Source of the DNA: Ensifer adhaerens
GTDB taxonomy: Bacteria > Pseudomonadota > Alphaproteobacteria > Rhizobiales > Rhizobiaceae
Reading direction: 5' to 3'
NCBI RefSeq assembly: GCF_001270265.1
Contig: NZ_LGAP01000038.1
Location: 1 to 55,670, forward strand
DNA: 55,670 nucleotides
Below the pieces are notes generated by a model. That model searched no databases and had not been told where the DNA came from. It saw nothing but the letters and a program-made list of their open reading frames with translations. The translations under genes and the position numbers were made by a program. Shown here piece after piece: positions 1 through 9,607 of this stretch. The number at the start of each line of letters is the position of its first letter. Position 1 is the stretch's first letter.

Positions 1-27
1 CCGCCCGAACGGGGTGAAGCACAGCCG

Positions 28-56
28 CCGCCCCCCCCAAAACCCCCCGCCCCCCC
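28..56. repeat. C-rich low-complexity tract
   Basis: This 29-base tract is almost pure C, broken only by one AAAA and two single G residues. It lies directly before the first codon of the transposase reading frame. Such a tract is unusual in this otherwise mixed sequence. It may be a real junction or an assembly or base-calling artefact. Confidence 0.6.
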
Positions 57-737
57 GTGAGTTATCGCCAGCAGGCGAGTGAACAGTTGCCCCTGACGGC
101 GGGCCCGGCCGGCGAACTGTGGCAGACCCAGCTCCGCCACTATAAGCCGCTGATCGAGCGGATCATCGCCCAGACCGAACGGCGGGTCCTGGCCGGCGGG
201 CCGGTACCGGCTGGCGACAAGCTGGTGAGCCTGTTCGAGCCGCATGCCCACATCATCGTCAAAGGCAGCCGCGACGGCGACTACGGCCACAAACTCAATC
301 TCACCACCGGCAGAAGCGGACTGGTCCTCGACCTCGTCGTCGAAACCGGCAACCCGGCCGACAGCGAGCGCTTGCTGCCGATGCTGGAACGCCACATCGC
401 CCTTTATGGCCAGGCGCCGCGTCAGGCGGCGGCCGACGGCGGCTACGCCAGCCGCGATAATTTGAGCGGAGCCAAAGCCTGTGGCATCCGCGACATGGCC
501 TTCCACAAAAAGTGCGGCCTCAAGATCGAAGACATGGTCAAGAGCCGTTGGGTCTATCGCAAGCTCAGAAACTTCCGCGCCGGCATCGAGGCCGGCATCT
601 CATGTCTGAAGCGCGCTTATGGCTTGGGGCGCTGCACCTGGCGCGGGCTCGACCACTTTAAGGCTTATGTCTGGTCCTCGGTGGTCGCTTACAATCTCGC
701 CCTCCTTGCCCGCCTCAGGCCGACCTTACGCTCCTGA
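57..737 (+). pseudogene. ISNCY-like transposase, C-terminal part
   Basis: The frame encodes the C-terminal half of a DDE transposase of the ISNCY type. Visible marks are the second catalytic Asp in an ADGGYAS motif (about residue 126) and the late Glu region FRAGIEAGISCLKRAYGL, followed by the family-typical WRG...YVWSSVVAYNLALLARL tail. The N-terminal part carrying the first catalytic Asp is missing: upstream the frame runs through the C-rich tract to a TGA at 15-17. The GTG at 57 is only the first possible start, not a convincing one. It is best read as a dead insertion-sequence remnant next to polysaccharide genes. I saw no clear terminal inverted repeat between 738 and 926. Confidence 0.82.
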
Positions 738-926
738 TCCGGTGGCGTTCAGAGCAAGCCCGGCGAGCGTCGGCCGATACCCCATGACCTCATTGCCGCC
801 AGATCGCTCTTCGGCCATAACCTGCGCGGCCTTCTGCCATCACGCGTCCTAAGAAACGATGGCAGCCGGCAAACAACCTTTCAAAACCGAAGAAAAACAG
901 GCGTTTATGGACGGGCACTAGCTAAG
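738..926. other. gap between IS remnant and glycosyltransferase
   Basis: These 189 bases hold the probable 3' end of the insertion sequence and the downstream side of the glycosyltransferase gene. I recognise no gene and no clear terminator. Confidence 0.4.
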
Positions 927-3245
927 CTAACCTATTTGCTCAAGGGACTTCAACCGCTGGCTAATTCTCTCTGCAACTGCATCTCGCGACCTCAAACGCT
1001 GTGCATCCGCTATTCCAGCGATTCGCTTGTCATTTCTTTCCTCATGCTCATAGAACACACCCCTGAGGGCTCTAATAGCAGAAGTACTTTTAGGATTTGC
1101 CCATAAATGGCCGTCCTCCACAAAGACATATTCATCTTCCCGGACCGCCACCAGATCAAAATCCACCAACCAGGAATTCTTCGGCGAACAAACGTCCATA
1201 TTCCCCGAATAGGCGGTCGCCACCACCGGAATCCCGCTTGCCAATGCGTCAAGGATGTCTATGCCTAGTCCCTCCGCGCGATGTAGAGAAACCAAACAGT
1301 CGCAGGATCTTAATAGCTCCCTTTGGCGCAACGGACTATAAGTCTCGTTAATGATCTCGATGCGGCTGTCGTCGGAACAACGGCGCTTTAACGCAAGCCA
1401 CGCCTGCTTTTGGTGCGCGCTATGAACGTGGTCTGCATTTTGTGTCTTGATGATCAATCGCACACTTTCGACACCATCAAATGCGGCCAAGAACGCCTCA
1501 ACCACCGCAATAGCATTCTTGCGTTGCGGCCAAGAAAACGCGTCGAATGAGGTTAGAAACGTGAACCTATCAGGGCGTTGGCGCTCGCTGCCACACTCCT
1601 CACCTAGTTTAGATGCAGGAAGGCCTATGGTGACGACGGGAAAGCCACGCTCCTGGAAAAGCGAACCAATAAATGTTGAGGCCGACCAGACTTCATCAAC
1701 TAAACTCATTCCTAAAAAGTGAAGACTGGAGACTTTATTAAGCTCCCAATAGGGAAATATAATATTGTATGAGTTCCGGATAACGTCACCATTCTTCAGG
1801 AAAAACTCCGGTATTTGCTCGGAATTTAGGTGAATTATGTTTATATCAGAGCAACGAACATCGTAATTGTAATTACCCTCGATGGAGGCACTTTGAATTC
1901 CATCGTTATAGCAAACAAAATGGCACTCAGCCTCTACCTCGCGCACGGCTTCCATCAGTCTGCGGCTACTCTCGCCGAGCCCCAATAGCTTGTCGAATGG
2001 GCCTATAAACTGAAGCCGATAGGTCCTGCGCTTCTCAGGTTTCCCTGTAGAACTTGGAACAACATTTTCCGTGGGAACATCTACAAAGGCCTCTGCGCTC
2101 TGCGGCCGCAGATGTCTATTCTTTTCCGAAGAATGCAATTCTTTGTGTCTGCAAGACAACGCCCGAGCATCATGTTGAAGGTGCGCACCCAAATCGCTTT
2201 CAACATGTTTACGGACGTGGGAATTCTGGAAAGCGTAATAGTAGCACCACTCATAAACCCGCCGTCTGCCGGACGGGAAAAGCATCGCAAGTGGGTTAAC
2301 CAGACCATTGCGCAGGGCAAAAAGCACCATAAAGTAGTTCAATGGAAATGTGTGACCGAATCCACATTGGACAAACTCGCGGAGCTTCCCCGCCTCATCG
2401 GGACGCAGGATCGATTGGTCCAGCTTTAGTTGGCGGCCTCCCTCCATGCTCCACCAATATGGCCCATAAGCCTTTCGGATAGCGGAGAAATTCTTCCAGA
2501 AGATGAGCTTAAGACATTTCGAAAGTGGCGGAAATCTCAGCTCAGAGCGCGCGTTCTCAATCGACGATCGGACGAACATCTTTTCGTCGTCCGACAGCGG
2601 AATAGACCCACGGGCGAGATTATATATGTAGTCGTTGACGTACCAACTATAGAATTGGTCGTCATCACCCTTCCAGTTTTTCAGCCGCCTTAAGAATTCC
2701 GTGAAATCGCAAGATTGGACCCGAGCACGGCGTTGGTTCCCGTAGACATCAGACCGAGACAGGACGCTGGCTGCCCCAGGGGCTTCCGGCACTTCATCGG
2801 TGGGAAAAGCAGCGGCCTCACTTAGCACCAATCTGTCCCAGAACCGCTTCCGTCGCATCGCGCGTGTAGCGCCAGCCCCTTTCAGTCCACGCAGATGACC
2901 GCCGCGAGCTGCGAGCCATATGGCGCCCGCACCAGGCACAAACATCTCCACACTATCTATCTCGGTCGCCGCGGCTCCTGCCAATGGCAACTTGAATCCG
3001 TGTGTGCCGTTGCCGAGACCGCCATCGAGTAGGTCGGGCCGAAAATATGCACAGGTCCACTGCCCTCGGTAGTCGCCATTAATGAACAATTCGAAGACGA
3101 CGCTACGCGTCGGGTGTTTGGAGTCAAAAAGCCAACCAAACATATACCCGTCGGAAATGCTATCGACGTGGCCACGAATTCTGGAACGCTTGAGCAATAG
3201 CCGACTTCCTACGTGGATGAACATGAGATCCTCAGCAGGGGCCAT
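927..3245 (-). CDS. large GT-B family glycosyltransferase (GT4-like)
   Basis: Likely transfers a sugar from a nucleotide sugar to a surface polysaccharide or lipid-linked glycan in the cytoplasm. The C-terminal ~380 residues look like a GT-B/GT4 glycosyltransferase: a TSFDAFSWPQRKN donor-site start, a late EGLGIDILDALASGIPVVAT motif with the family's conserved Glu, and the following GNMD loop. The N-terminus carries a small beta-rich module (GHVDSISDGYMFGW) seen at the front of other bacterial glycosyltransferases; the middle is unassigned. The frame opens at a TTG at 3281, but the ATG at 3245 has GGAAAG just upstream and is preferred (772 aa). It follows the ManB-ManC gene by 89 nt on the same strand, so GDP-mannose or a derived sugar is a reasonable donor. 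The acceptor is unknown. Confidence 0.8.
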   Translation of the reverse strand: MAPAEDLMFIHVGSRLLLKRSRIRGHVDSISDGYMFGWLFDSKHPTRSVVFELFINGDYRGQWTCAYFRPDLLDGGLGNGTHGFKLPLAGAAATEIDSVEMFVPGAGAIWLAARGGHLRGLKGAGATRAMRRKRFWDRLVLSEAAAFPTDEVPEAPGAASVLSRSDVYGNQRRARVQSCDFTEFLRRLKNWKGDDDQFYSWYVNDYIYNLARGSIPLSDDEKMFVRSSIENARSELRFPPLSKCLKLIFWKNFSAIRKAYGPYWWSMEGGRQLKLDQSILRPDEAGKLREFVQCGFGHTFPLNYFMVLFALRNGLVNPLAMLFPSGRRRVYEWCYYYAFQNSHVRKHVESDLGAHLQHDARALSCRHKELHSSEKNRHLRPQSAEAFVDVPTENVVPSSTGKPEKRRTYRLQFIGPFDKLLGLGESSRRLMEAVREVEAECHFVCYNDGIQSASIEGNYNYDVRCSDINIIHLNSEQIPEFFLKNGDVIRNSYNIIFPYWELNKVSSLHFLGMSLVDEVWSASTFIGSLFQERGFPVVTIGLPASKLGEECGSERQRPDRFTFLTSFDAFSWPQRKNAIAVVEAFLAAFDGVESVRLIIKTQNADHVHSAHQKQAWLALKRRCSDDSRIEIINETYSPLRQRELLRSCDCLVSLHRAEGLGIDILDALASGIPVVATAYSGNMDVCSPKNSWLVDFDLVAVREDEYVFVEDGHLWANPKSTSAIRALRGVFYEHEERNDKRIAGIADAQRLRSRDAVAERISQRLKSLEQIG

Positions 3246-3334
3246 TCTTTCCACATGGCACCTGCGAATTTGTTGTAGCAAAAGATCCGCAGAAAGGTTC
3301 GATCGCTACATTGGATTCGGATTGAACCCGAATC

Positions 3335-6247
3335 TCACCCCCGCCCAAACTCGTCGGCGATGCGGACAATGTCATCCTCGCCCAGATAAGAGCCGGTCTG
3401 CACCTCAATCATCTCCAACATGATCTTGCCCGGATTCGCGAGGCGGTGGGTTTCGCCCTGCGGAATATAGACAGACTCATTCTCGCGTACCACCTTAACC
3501 TCGTCACCGATCGTCACTTCGGCGGTGCCCTTCACACAGACCCAATGCTCAGAACGGTGATGATGCTTCTGTAGCGAGAGCTTCTTGCCTGGAGTTACGA
3601 AGAGCCGCTTCACCTGAAAGCGGTCGCCGTTTAATACTGACGTGTAGCCACCCCAGGGGCGATATGAGGTGGGATGCGTCTCTGTTAATGCTGCGGTCGC
3701 TTTTGTGGCGGCGAGGTGCTTGACGATCTTGCCGACGTGTTGGCTGTCATCGAGGCGCCCCACGTAAACGGCGTCTTCGCTGGCGATGACTGCAACACCT
3801 TCAAGGCCCAGCACTGCCAAGTGGCTGTTATTGGACATAACGAGGGAATTTTCCGTGTTGATGACCGTCGCATTGCCCAAGACGACGTTTCCCGCCTCGT
3901 CGCGGGCACCTAGCTTCCAAACCGCATCCCAGCTACCCATGTCGTTCCATGTTATCGAGGAGACCACTACTGCGGCGTTGGAGGTCTTCTCCATGATCGC
4001 ATAATCTACTGAGATATCCGGGCTAGCCGCAAACGCGTCAGCATCCAAACGAATGAAGTCGAGGTCACTTGTAGCTTTTGAAAGTGCGGCGCGGGCAGCC
4101 TTCTCTACATCGGGCGCAAAGGTCGACATCTCGTTTAGCATCTGACTGGCCTTGAACATGAAGATGCCGGAGTTCCAAACGAAACCACCCTCACTAAGCA
4201 TCCTCTGCGCATCCGGCAGCGCTGGCTTCTCCACGAACCGTTTGACGCCGGAAGCGCCGGTTGAAAGGCGCTCGCCGACCTCGATATAACCATATCCCGT
4301 TGCGGGCTCTGAAGGGCTGATACCGAAAGTTACAAGTTTGCCGGCAAGTGCAGTCTGTTGTGCTGTCCGGATCGCATCGAAATAGCCTTGGTCTGCGACA
4401 ATCTCGTGGTCGGAAGCCAATACCTGAACTACCGCGCCTTCACTGAAGCGTTTCGCTACGAGAGCCGCAGCAACCGCGACTGCGGGAGCGGTATTGCGAG
4501 CAGTCGGTTCCAGCAAGATCCCGCCGAGTTTGATGCCAAGCTCCCTAGCCTGTTCTGCCACGAGGAATCGGAAGTCCTCATTGGTAATCACGAGCGGAGG
4601 CTCATACAGCGCTTGGTCGGAGACGCGAGCAAGTGTTGCCTGAAATAACGTTCTATCGCCAACGAATTGGATGAACTGCTTCGGCGCGCTCGCTCGGGAC
4701 AAGGGCCAAAGTCGAGTACCCTTACCACCCGCCATGATCACGGGAATGATTCTGCCAGTCGTGCTTTTTTCTTCAGTCACCTGTGTTGTTCCTGTTCCTG
4801 ATGTGGCAGTCTCTTGGCCAGCATTACCTGACACCCGGCGCGCCCATTGGCGAACGAGTTCAAGACTTTGATTAAGCAGCGCCGCTGCGGCCTCCTCACT
4901 TTGCGCCTCAACGTAGCAGCGCATCTCTGGCGCATTTCCAGATGGGCGAAAATGTGCGACGCGAGCATCTTTGAGTGTGATCCTCAAGCCATCGATATCA
5001 CTCGTCGTTGCAACATCGCAGATCGTTGCAAGGAATTTACCGAGATTCTCGTTCGATGCGCGCAGATGTGACATGAGCGCCGCGCTCGCCTCGACTGCGA
5101 AGTTCTCGAGGCGGCTTGAAGCGGCAAACGGCAATCCGAAGCCATTGGCTAACTTCGATAGCGCGGTTTTCCGCGTCGCCAAAAGTGAAAGAACGGCTAG
5201 AATAGGCAGGAAGCTGTCGCGGGTCGGGAGGGCTTCGACGATTTCGCCTTCGACCGTAAACCCGGAGCCGGTTAGCAATCCGCCATTCGCCTCGAAACCC
5301 ATTACTCCGGGCCGCCCGGCTTGTAGTGCACCATTCATTCCAGCAACGACAAACGGCGAGCCGACCTTGGTACGTATGACATCATAGTCGCCGGTTGCTT
5401 CGATACCGGAATTGGATGTGACTGGTGTTACGACAGTTTTCGCTCCGAGAAATTGTGCCGCGATCACGCCGAGCAAATCACCACGCACCGGTACGCCGGT
5501 TTCGTCCGCTACAAGCGGACGATCTCCGTCGCCATCTGCGGACACAATAGCATCAAGCGCGTATTGTTTCGCCCACCCTTTAAGCAAGCCAATGGTGTCG
5601 GCTGTAACTGCTTCGGTGTCGACCGGAATGAAATGTGCGGAGCGCCCAAGTGTCACAACTTCGGCTCCGTAGTGTCCGAGAATCTCAACGAGGAGGTCAC
5701 GTGCGACGGTCGAATGCTGATAGACGCCTATCCTGAGACCAGACAGCGCAGAATCCGGCAATAGCCGCTTGTTGCGGATAAGAAACAGCGCCTCCGCCTC
5801 CTTGGACCGATCCGGTCCAATAACTGGCGTGAGGTCTACCGCAGCTCGATCAATCTCGGCGGCGATCGCGCTAATCCGCACCTCGTCCTGCTTATCGATC
5901 TCACCGTCTGGTCGATAGAACTTTATCCCATTGCGATCATCAGGGATGTGCGAGCCAGTAACCATCAGCGATGCTGCACCTAGCTTCAATCCGTAAAGCG
6001 CCAGAGCCGGTGTCGGCAAGGTACCGCAATCAACCGGATTCAGGCCCGAACGCTTCAGTGCACCCATCGCAGTTGCAGCAATCTCAGGACTTGAGGCACG
6101 GAAATCACGTCCAACGAGAACTGTGTCGCCAAGCTTCGCTGCACCAATTTCGATAAGGTGTCGGGCAAAGGCTTGAGCATACACCGACGTCGTGCAACCC
6201 AGAAGGTCGACAACAAGGCCCCTTAGGCCACTGGTTCCAAAATTCAT
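3335..6247 (-). CDS. fused phosphomannomutase / mannose-1-phosphate guanylyltransferase
   Basis: A single 970-aa protein carries two steps of GDP-mannose synthesis. Residues 1-470 are an alpha-D-phosphohexomutase (ManB type): TGSH with the phospho-Ser near residue 99, the metal loop DGDGD at 238-242 and the phosphate loop RPSGNAPEMR near 434. A Ser/Thr/Gly-rich linker covers about 470-498. Residues 499-970 are a type II ManC: the nucleotidyltransferase motif IMAGGKGTRLWP near 504-515, FVEKP, WNSGIFMF, and a C-terminal cupin that in this family can give mannose-6-phosphate isomerase activity (motifs KKLSLQKHHHRSEHW and PQGETHRL). These are normally separate genes, so the fusion is unusual. GTG at 6277 also opens the frame, but ATG 6247 has GAGG about 9 nt upstream and starts directly at the conserved FGTSGLRG. 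A glycosyltransferase gene follows. Confidence 0.92.
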   Translation of the reverse strand: MNFGTSGLRGLVVDLLGCTTSVYAQAFARHLIEIGAAKLGDTVLVGRDFRASSPEIAATAMGALKRSGLNPVDCGTLPTPALALYGLKLGAASLMVTGSHIPDDRNGIKFYRPDGEIDKQDEVRISAIAAEIDRAAVDLTPVIGPDRSKEAEALFLIRNKRLLPDSALSGLRIGVYQHSTVARDLLVEILGHYGAEVVTLGRSAHFIPVDTEAVTADTIGLLKGWAKQYALDAIVSADGDGDRPLVADETGVPVRGDLLGVIAAQFLGAKTVVTPVTSNSGIEATGDYDVIRTKVGSPFVVAGMNGALQAGRPGVMGFEANGGLLTGSGFTVEGEIVEALPTRDSFLPILAVLSLLATRKTALSKLANGFGLPFAASSRLENFAVEASAALMSHLRASNENLGKFLATICDVATTSDIDGLRITLKDARVAHFRPSGNAPEMRCYVEAQSEEAAAALLNQSLELVRQWARRVSGNAGQETATSGTGTTQVTEEKSTTGRIIPVIMAGGKGTRLWPLSRASAPKQFIQFVGDRTLFQATLARVSDQALYEPPLVITNEDFRFLVAEQARELGIKLGGILLEPTARNTAPAVAVAAALVAKRFSEGAVVQVLASDHEIVADQGYFDAIRTAQQTALAGKLVTFGISPSEPATGYGYIEVGERLSTGASGVKRFVEKPALPDAQRMLSEGGFVWNSGIFMFKASQMLNEMSTFAPDVEKAARAALSKATSDLDFIRLDADAFAASPDISVDYAIMEKTSNAAVVVSSITWNDMGSWDAVWKLGARDEAGNVVLGNATVINTENSLVMSNNSHLAVLGLEGVAVIASEDAVYVGRLDDSQHVGKIVKHLAATKATAALTETHPTSYRPWGGYTSVLNGDRFQVKRLFVTPGKKLSLQKHHHRSEHWVCVKGTAEVTIGDEVKVVRENESVYIPQGETHRLANPGKIMLEMIEVQTGSYLGEDDIVRIADEFGRG

Positions 6248-6660
6248 TCTTCGCCTCAAATGACTACTACTAGACACACTAAAAATCGAGCGGATGCTTA
6301 GGAGAAATCGCGGATTTTCGCAAGGCCGCGCAATGTGGACATGGCTTGTGCTTGCTCATATCGAACATAACATCGACGCATCCTCTTCTCCGCTACAACT
6401 AGGCTCGAACCTCTCAGGGTGAGCCATGTTACACCCTGTCATGGCGCTCCGCGCTGCTTGTAAAGCGTATTGCAGCGAGAGCACTTGACTTGGCCATAGA
6501 CGGCCTTCATTGCCACGCGGTGGCGCCTGAGGATCATGGATTGAGGCACCACATGCGGTTATGGTCGTGCCTGCACCCCAATTACATTACGCAACGTCGA
6601 TCGTGAAGCATCACTTCTGAAATACGTTTGAATATAAATTCTCACTTCTGGAACACGAAT
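6248..6660. promoter_or_regulatory. divergent intergenic region manBC / Nudix
   Basis: About 410 bases separate the divergent ManB-ManC and Nudix genes, so promoters for both should lie here. Two direct repeats of TCACTTCTGRAAYACG start at 6611 and 6642, 31 nt apart (close to three helical turns); the second overlaps the ribosome-binding region of the Nudix gene. Around 6420-6470 there are imperfect inverted repeats (CCATG...CATGG and AGGGTG...CACCCT). I cannot assign a known regulator. Confidence 0.4.
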
Positions 6661-7257
6661 ATGCGAAACTCAAAAATATTGTCATCAGAATTGTTAGTAA
6701 AATCCTGGGGAACACTTACGGAATACAAATTCCAGTTTTCAAAAATATCAGGCGAACTCGCAGAGATCTCCAGAGAAGTCTACGATCGCGGAAACGCCGC
6801 CGCCGTTTTGTTGCACAATCCGGATAGTGATATGGTTATACTCGTGCGTCAGTTCCGCCCGCCGGCGATGGTAAATGGCAGCAATCCTTTCCTCTTGGAG
6901 GTTTGCGCAGGGGTATTAGAGGGCGATGATCCGGAAACCTGTGCTAGGAAGGAGGCTCTTGAAGAAGCTGGCGTCATCGTTAATGATCTTCGATTTGTCG
7001 CATCAGCGTACGGATTGCCGGCGTCGGTGACTGAGGTGCTTAGTCTGTTTATCGGAACCTATGACGACTCCGCCAGACGCCCAGGCGGCGGCCTACCCGA
7101 CGAGGGAGAAGACATCGAAGTGATCGAATTGCCTTTTCAAACAGCGTTTCAGATGATTTTGTCAGGCGAGATCATCGACATGAAGACAATACTTCTCTTG
7201 CAGCATCTTATGCTGGAACGCATGGTTGCTCCAACCGCCGACTCAGCCAAGTCCTAA
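6661..7257 (+). CDS. nudK: Nudix hydrolase, GDP-mannose pyrophosphatase-like
   Basis: A 198-aa Nudix protein of the NudK/YffH/ADP-ribose pyrophosphatase group. The Nudix box is visible as AGVLEGDDPETCARKEALEEAGV, with Lys in place of the usual Arg before the conserved Glu, as in NudK-type enzymes; E-A-L-E-E-A-G supplies the metal-binding helix. Known NudK enzymes hydrolyse GDP-mannose to mannose-1-phosphate and GMP. The gene sits head-to-head with the GDP-mannose-producing ManB-ManC fusion, which supports that substrate but does not prove it. A TTG at 6628 also opens the frame; ATG 6661, with GGAA about 10 nt upstream, matches family length better. The assignment to NudK rather than another sugar-nucleotide Nudix enzyme is moderately sure. 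Confidence 0.75.
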   Translation: MRNSKILSSELLVKSWGTLTEYKFQFSKISGELAEISREVYDRGNAAAVLLHNPDSDMVILVRQFRPPAMVNGSNPFLLEVCAGVLEGDDPETCARKEALEEAGVIVNDLRFVASAYGLPASVTEVLSLFIGTYDDSARRPGGGLPDEGEDIEVIELPFQTAFQMILSGEIIDMKTILLLQHLMLERMVAPTADSAKS

Positions 7258-7720
7258 AGCCAAAGCGAGAGACTACCGGAATTTTATGCAACGCGACTTC
7301 CGCAAGAAAAACGCTCAAGCACCAAGTCCATTGTTGGCCGCCCGAATAACATTGAGCGCGGCCGCAAATATGGAGTTCCAATGAGACCGGCGCTCTCAAT
7401 CAGCACTCATTTGCATGAAATGAAACCACAGATGACAGGCGGGAGCGCGACGTCCACACCTGCTTCGAAAGTCAGGAAACACTTCAGCGCGCGTCGGTTC
7501 GGTGAATTATCCAAGATCCGATGATCTCATGGCACAGAAATGCACTCTAGCGTCTCGACTTCCCGCCGGTAAGGCGGGTACGTGTACGCCGATCGCAAGA
7601 GGTCTTCACCGGAGCGTGGCCGGCCGACCACAGTAGGTCGGATATCGTCAAGAAAACAACGCCGGGAAATACAGAGCTAAACGATGAATGTGAGATGAGG
7701 GAGAATTCGCCCCCCAATCA
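7258..7720. other. gene-free gap between Nudix gene and rmlA
   Basis: The Nudix gene and rmlA converge on these 463 bases. A short perfect inverted repeat, CCCGCC-GGTAA-GGCGGG, lies at 7562-7578 but is not followed by a T-run in either direction, so it is a weak terminator candidate. No gene, transposase fragment or tRNA was recognised. Confidence 0.4.
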
Positions 7721-8590
7721 TCACCCCTCACCCGCAACTCTCAACAGATATCTACCGTAGGAAGTCGTAGAGTACTTGTTGCCGAAGGCAATCAAGTCAT
7801 CCCTAGAAATAAATCCTCTCAAGTAAGCAATTTCTTCAATACAAGCTATGTTTGTTCCTTGTCGATGCTGAATAACTCGCACGAATTCAGAAGCCTCCAG
7901 AAGGCTGTCGTGCGTACCTGTATCGAGCCACGCATAACCACGCGTCATCTTTTCAACGAAAAGATTTCCTTCTTCCATGTAAATGCGGTTGAGGTCCGTG
8001 ATCTCGTACTCCCCTCGGGCCGAAGGGCGTAAAGACTTAGCGTGGGAAACTACGGCATTGTCATAAAAATAGAGACCCGTTACAGCGAAGCGAGACCGCG
8101 GACTAACCGGCTTTTCTTCGAGGCTGATCGCTTGACCATCGGCTCCTAACTCTACAACACCGTAACGTTCCGGATCCTCGACCTCATAGGCAAACACTGT
8201 TGCACCGGATGCTCGCCCCGAAGCCTTTTCAAGCAACTCAGCCAACCCCGCTCCAAAGAAGATATTGTCGCCCAGCACCAGTACGACATTATCCCATCCA
8301 ATAAACTCTTCACCAATTGTGAACGCCTGTGCCAGCCCTTCCGGTTTGGGTTGGATGGCGTAATTCATCCGTAGACCAAGCGCTTCCCCATCCCCAAAAA
8401 GGCGTCTGTAACTATCAAGGTGTTCAGGCGATGAAATGATCAGTACATCCCGAATGCCTGCCTGCATTAATACAGATAGGGGATAATAGATCATGGGCTT
8501 ATCATAAACCGGGATAAGCTGCTTGTTGATAGCCAACGTCGCCGGGTGAAGGCGTGTTCCGGAACCGCCAGCGAGAATAATACCTTTCAT
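7721..8590 (-). CDS. rmlA: glucose-1-phosphate thymidylyltransferase
   Basis: First enzyme of dTDP-L-rhamnose synthesis: dTTP plus glucose-1-phosphate gives dTDP-glucose. The 289-aa length is normal for RmlA/RfbA. The signature [11 protein letters not shown], the sugar-phosphate segment [26 protein letters not shown] and GDNIFFG near residue 110 are all present. It is the last gene of the rmlC-B-D-A run and is separated from rmlD by 132 nt that contain an inverted repeat, so it may also have its own promoter. Cytoplasmic. Confidence 0.95.
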   Translation of the reverse strand: MKGIILAGGSGTRLHPATLAINKQLIPVYDKPMIYYPLSVLMQAGIRDVLIISSPEHLDSYRRLFGDGEALGLRMNYAIQPKPEGLAQAFTIGEEFIGWDNVVLVLGDNIFFGAGLAELLEKASGRASGATVFAYEVEDPERYGVVELGADGQAISLEEKPVSPRSRFAVTGLYFYDNAVVSHAKSLRPSARGEYEITDLNRIYMEEGNLFVEKMTRGYAWLDTGTHDSLLEASEFVRVIQHRQGTNIACIEEIAYLRGFISRDDLIAFGNKYSTTSYGRYLLRVAGEG

Positions 8591-8612
8591 GGAAAATCTA
8601 TTCCCCTATTTG

Positions 8613-8631
8613 TTTTCCGACGTTCGGAAAA
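8613..8631. promoter_or_regulatory. inverted repeat upstream of rmlA
   Basis: TTTTCCGA and TCGGAAAA form a perfect 8-bp inverted repeat around a 3-base loop, 22 nt upstream of the rmlA start. It is not followed by a T-run on the minus strand, so it looks more like an operator or a 5' mRNA hairpin than a terminator. It resembles, but does not match, the operators in front of hipB. Confidence 0.35.
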
Positions 8632-8722
8632 ATGAACTGCCTTGCATCGGCAAAAAGCGCTAGATCTCGAATTGAGGGTCAGACTTCTGACGCCAACAGG
8701 ACAAATCCTCTTGTTCCTAGGT

Positions 8723-9607
8723 TCATTCAGGTAGAGACGCAAGGACTTGTCGCAAGGCTGCCGTCCAGTCGCGCGGCTCTATAGCGAAGTCCCGCCTCAA
8801 CTTATCAATCGATAGTCTAGAGTTCGCGGGGCGCCGGGCCGGTGTCGGATACTGATTTGTGCCGATGGGTTCCAATGCTGGGACCTCGTGTCCGGCACCT
8901 CTGCGCTGCTCAAATATTTCGCGGGCAAAATCGTACCAGGTCGCGGAGCCATCATTGACAAAATTGTAGGTACCAACAGGCGCATGCCCATCCTCGATCA
9001 AGCGAAGGATGATCACGGCCACGGCCGACGCAATATCCAACGCGGCAGTTGGGCACCCACATTGATCATTGACGACCTTGATTAGCGGCCGTTCCCCGCC
9101 GAGGCGCAGCATCGTCTTCACAAAATTGGCACCCTGGGCGCTAAAGACCCACGCGGTCCGAACAATTACGTGGCGCGGATTCCCTGTCCTAATCGCTTGT
9201 TCGCCAGCTTCCTTGGAAGCACCGTAGACCCCGAGTGGGGCTACGGGATCATCTTCGCTGTAAGGTTCGCTTTTCCGCCCATCGAACACATAGTCGGTCG
9301 AGATGTGCACGACCGGGATGCCGTGCTTCCTGGTCGCCACAGCGATTGCTGCGGGAGCCAAAGCATTAATCCTCCAAGCGGTTAGGACGTCGGTCTCTGC
9401 CCGATCCACCGCCGTATAGGCGCCGCAGTTGATGACCCCACAGAAGTCGCCGTCTGCGATATAGTTGACAATATTCTCGCAATCGCTCAGGTCGAGTTCG
9501 CGGCGGGTCGGCGCGAAGAGCTGGACATCATCAGGCCATGTACACCCGAGCAGTTCCGTGCCTACCTGTCCTGCACCACCAGTGATCAGAATCCGACGCG
9601 TTTTCAT
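8723..9607 (-). CDS. rmlD: dTDP-4-dehydrorhamnose reductase
   Basis: Last step of dTDP-L-rhamnose synthesis: NAD(P)H reduction of dTDP-4-keto-L-rhamnose. The 294-aa protein begins with the Rossmann motif [11 protein letters not shown]. The STDYVFDG segment and the YGASKEAGE active site (Tyr and Lys of the short-chain reductase dyad) are intact. The start ATG overlaps the rmlB stop by 4 nt (ATGA), which implies translational coupling. Confidence 0.95.
   Translation of the reverse strand: MKTRRILITGGAGQVGTELLGCTWPDDVQLFAPTRRELDLSDCENIVNYIADGDFCGVINCGAYTAVDRAETDVLTAWRINALAPAAIAVATRKHGIPVVHISTDYVFDGRKSEPYSEDDPVAPLGVYGASKEAGEQAIRTGNPRHVIVRTAWVFSAQGANFVKTMLRLGGERPLIKVVNDQCGCPTAALDIASAVAVIILRLIEDGHAPVGTYNFVNDGSATWYDFAREIFEQRRGAGHEVPALEPIGTNQYPTPARRPANSRLSIDKLRRDFAIEPRDWTAALRQVLASLPE

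Noticed and set aside
8613..8631. Fourth HipB operator in front of rmlA
   Set aside because: The palindrome TTTTCCGA-CGT-TCGGAAAA resembles the hip sites but has a different half-site length and centre, so it is listed only as an inverted repeat.
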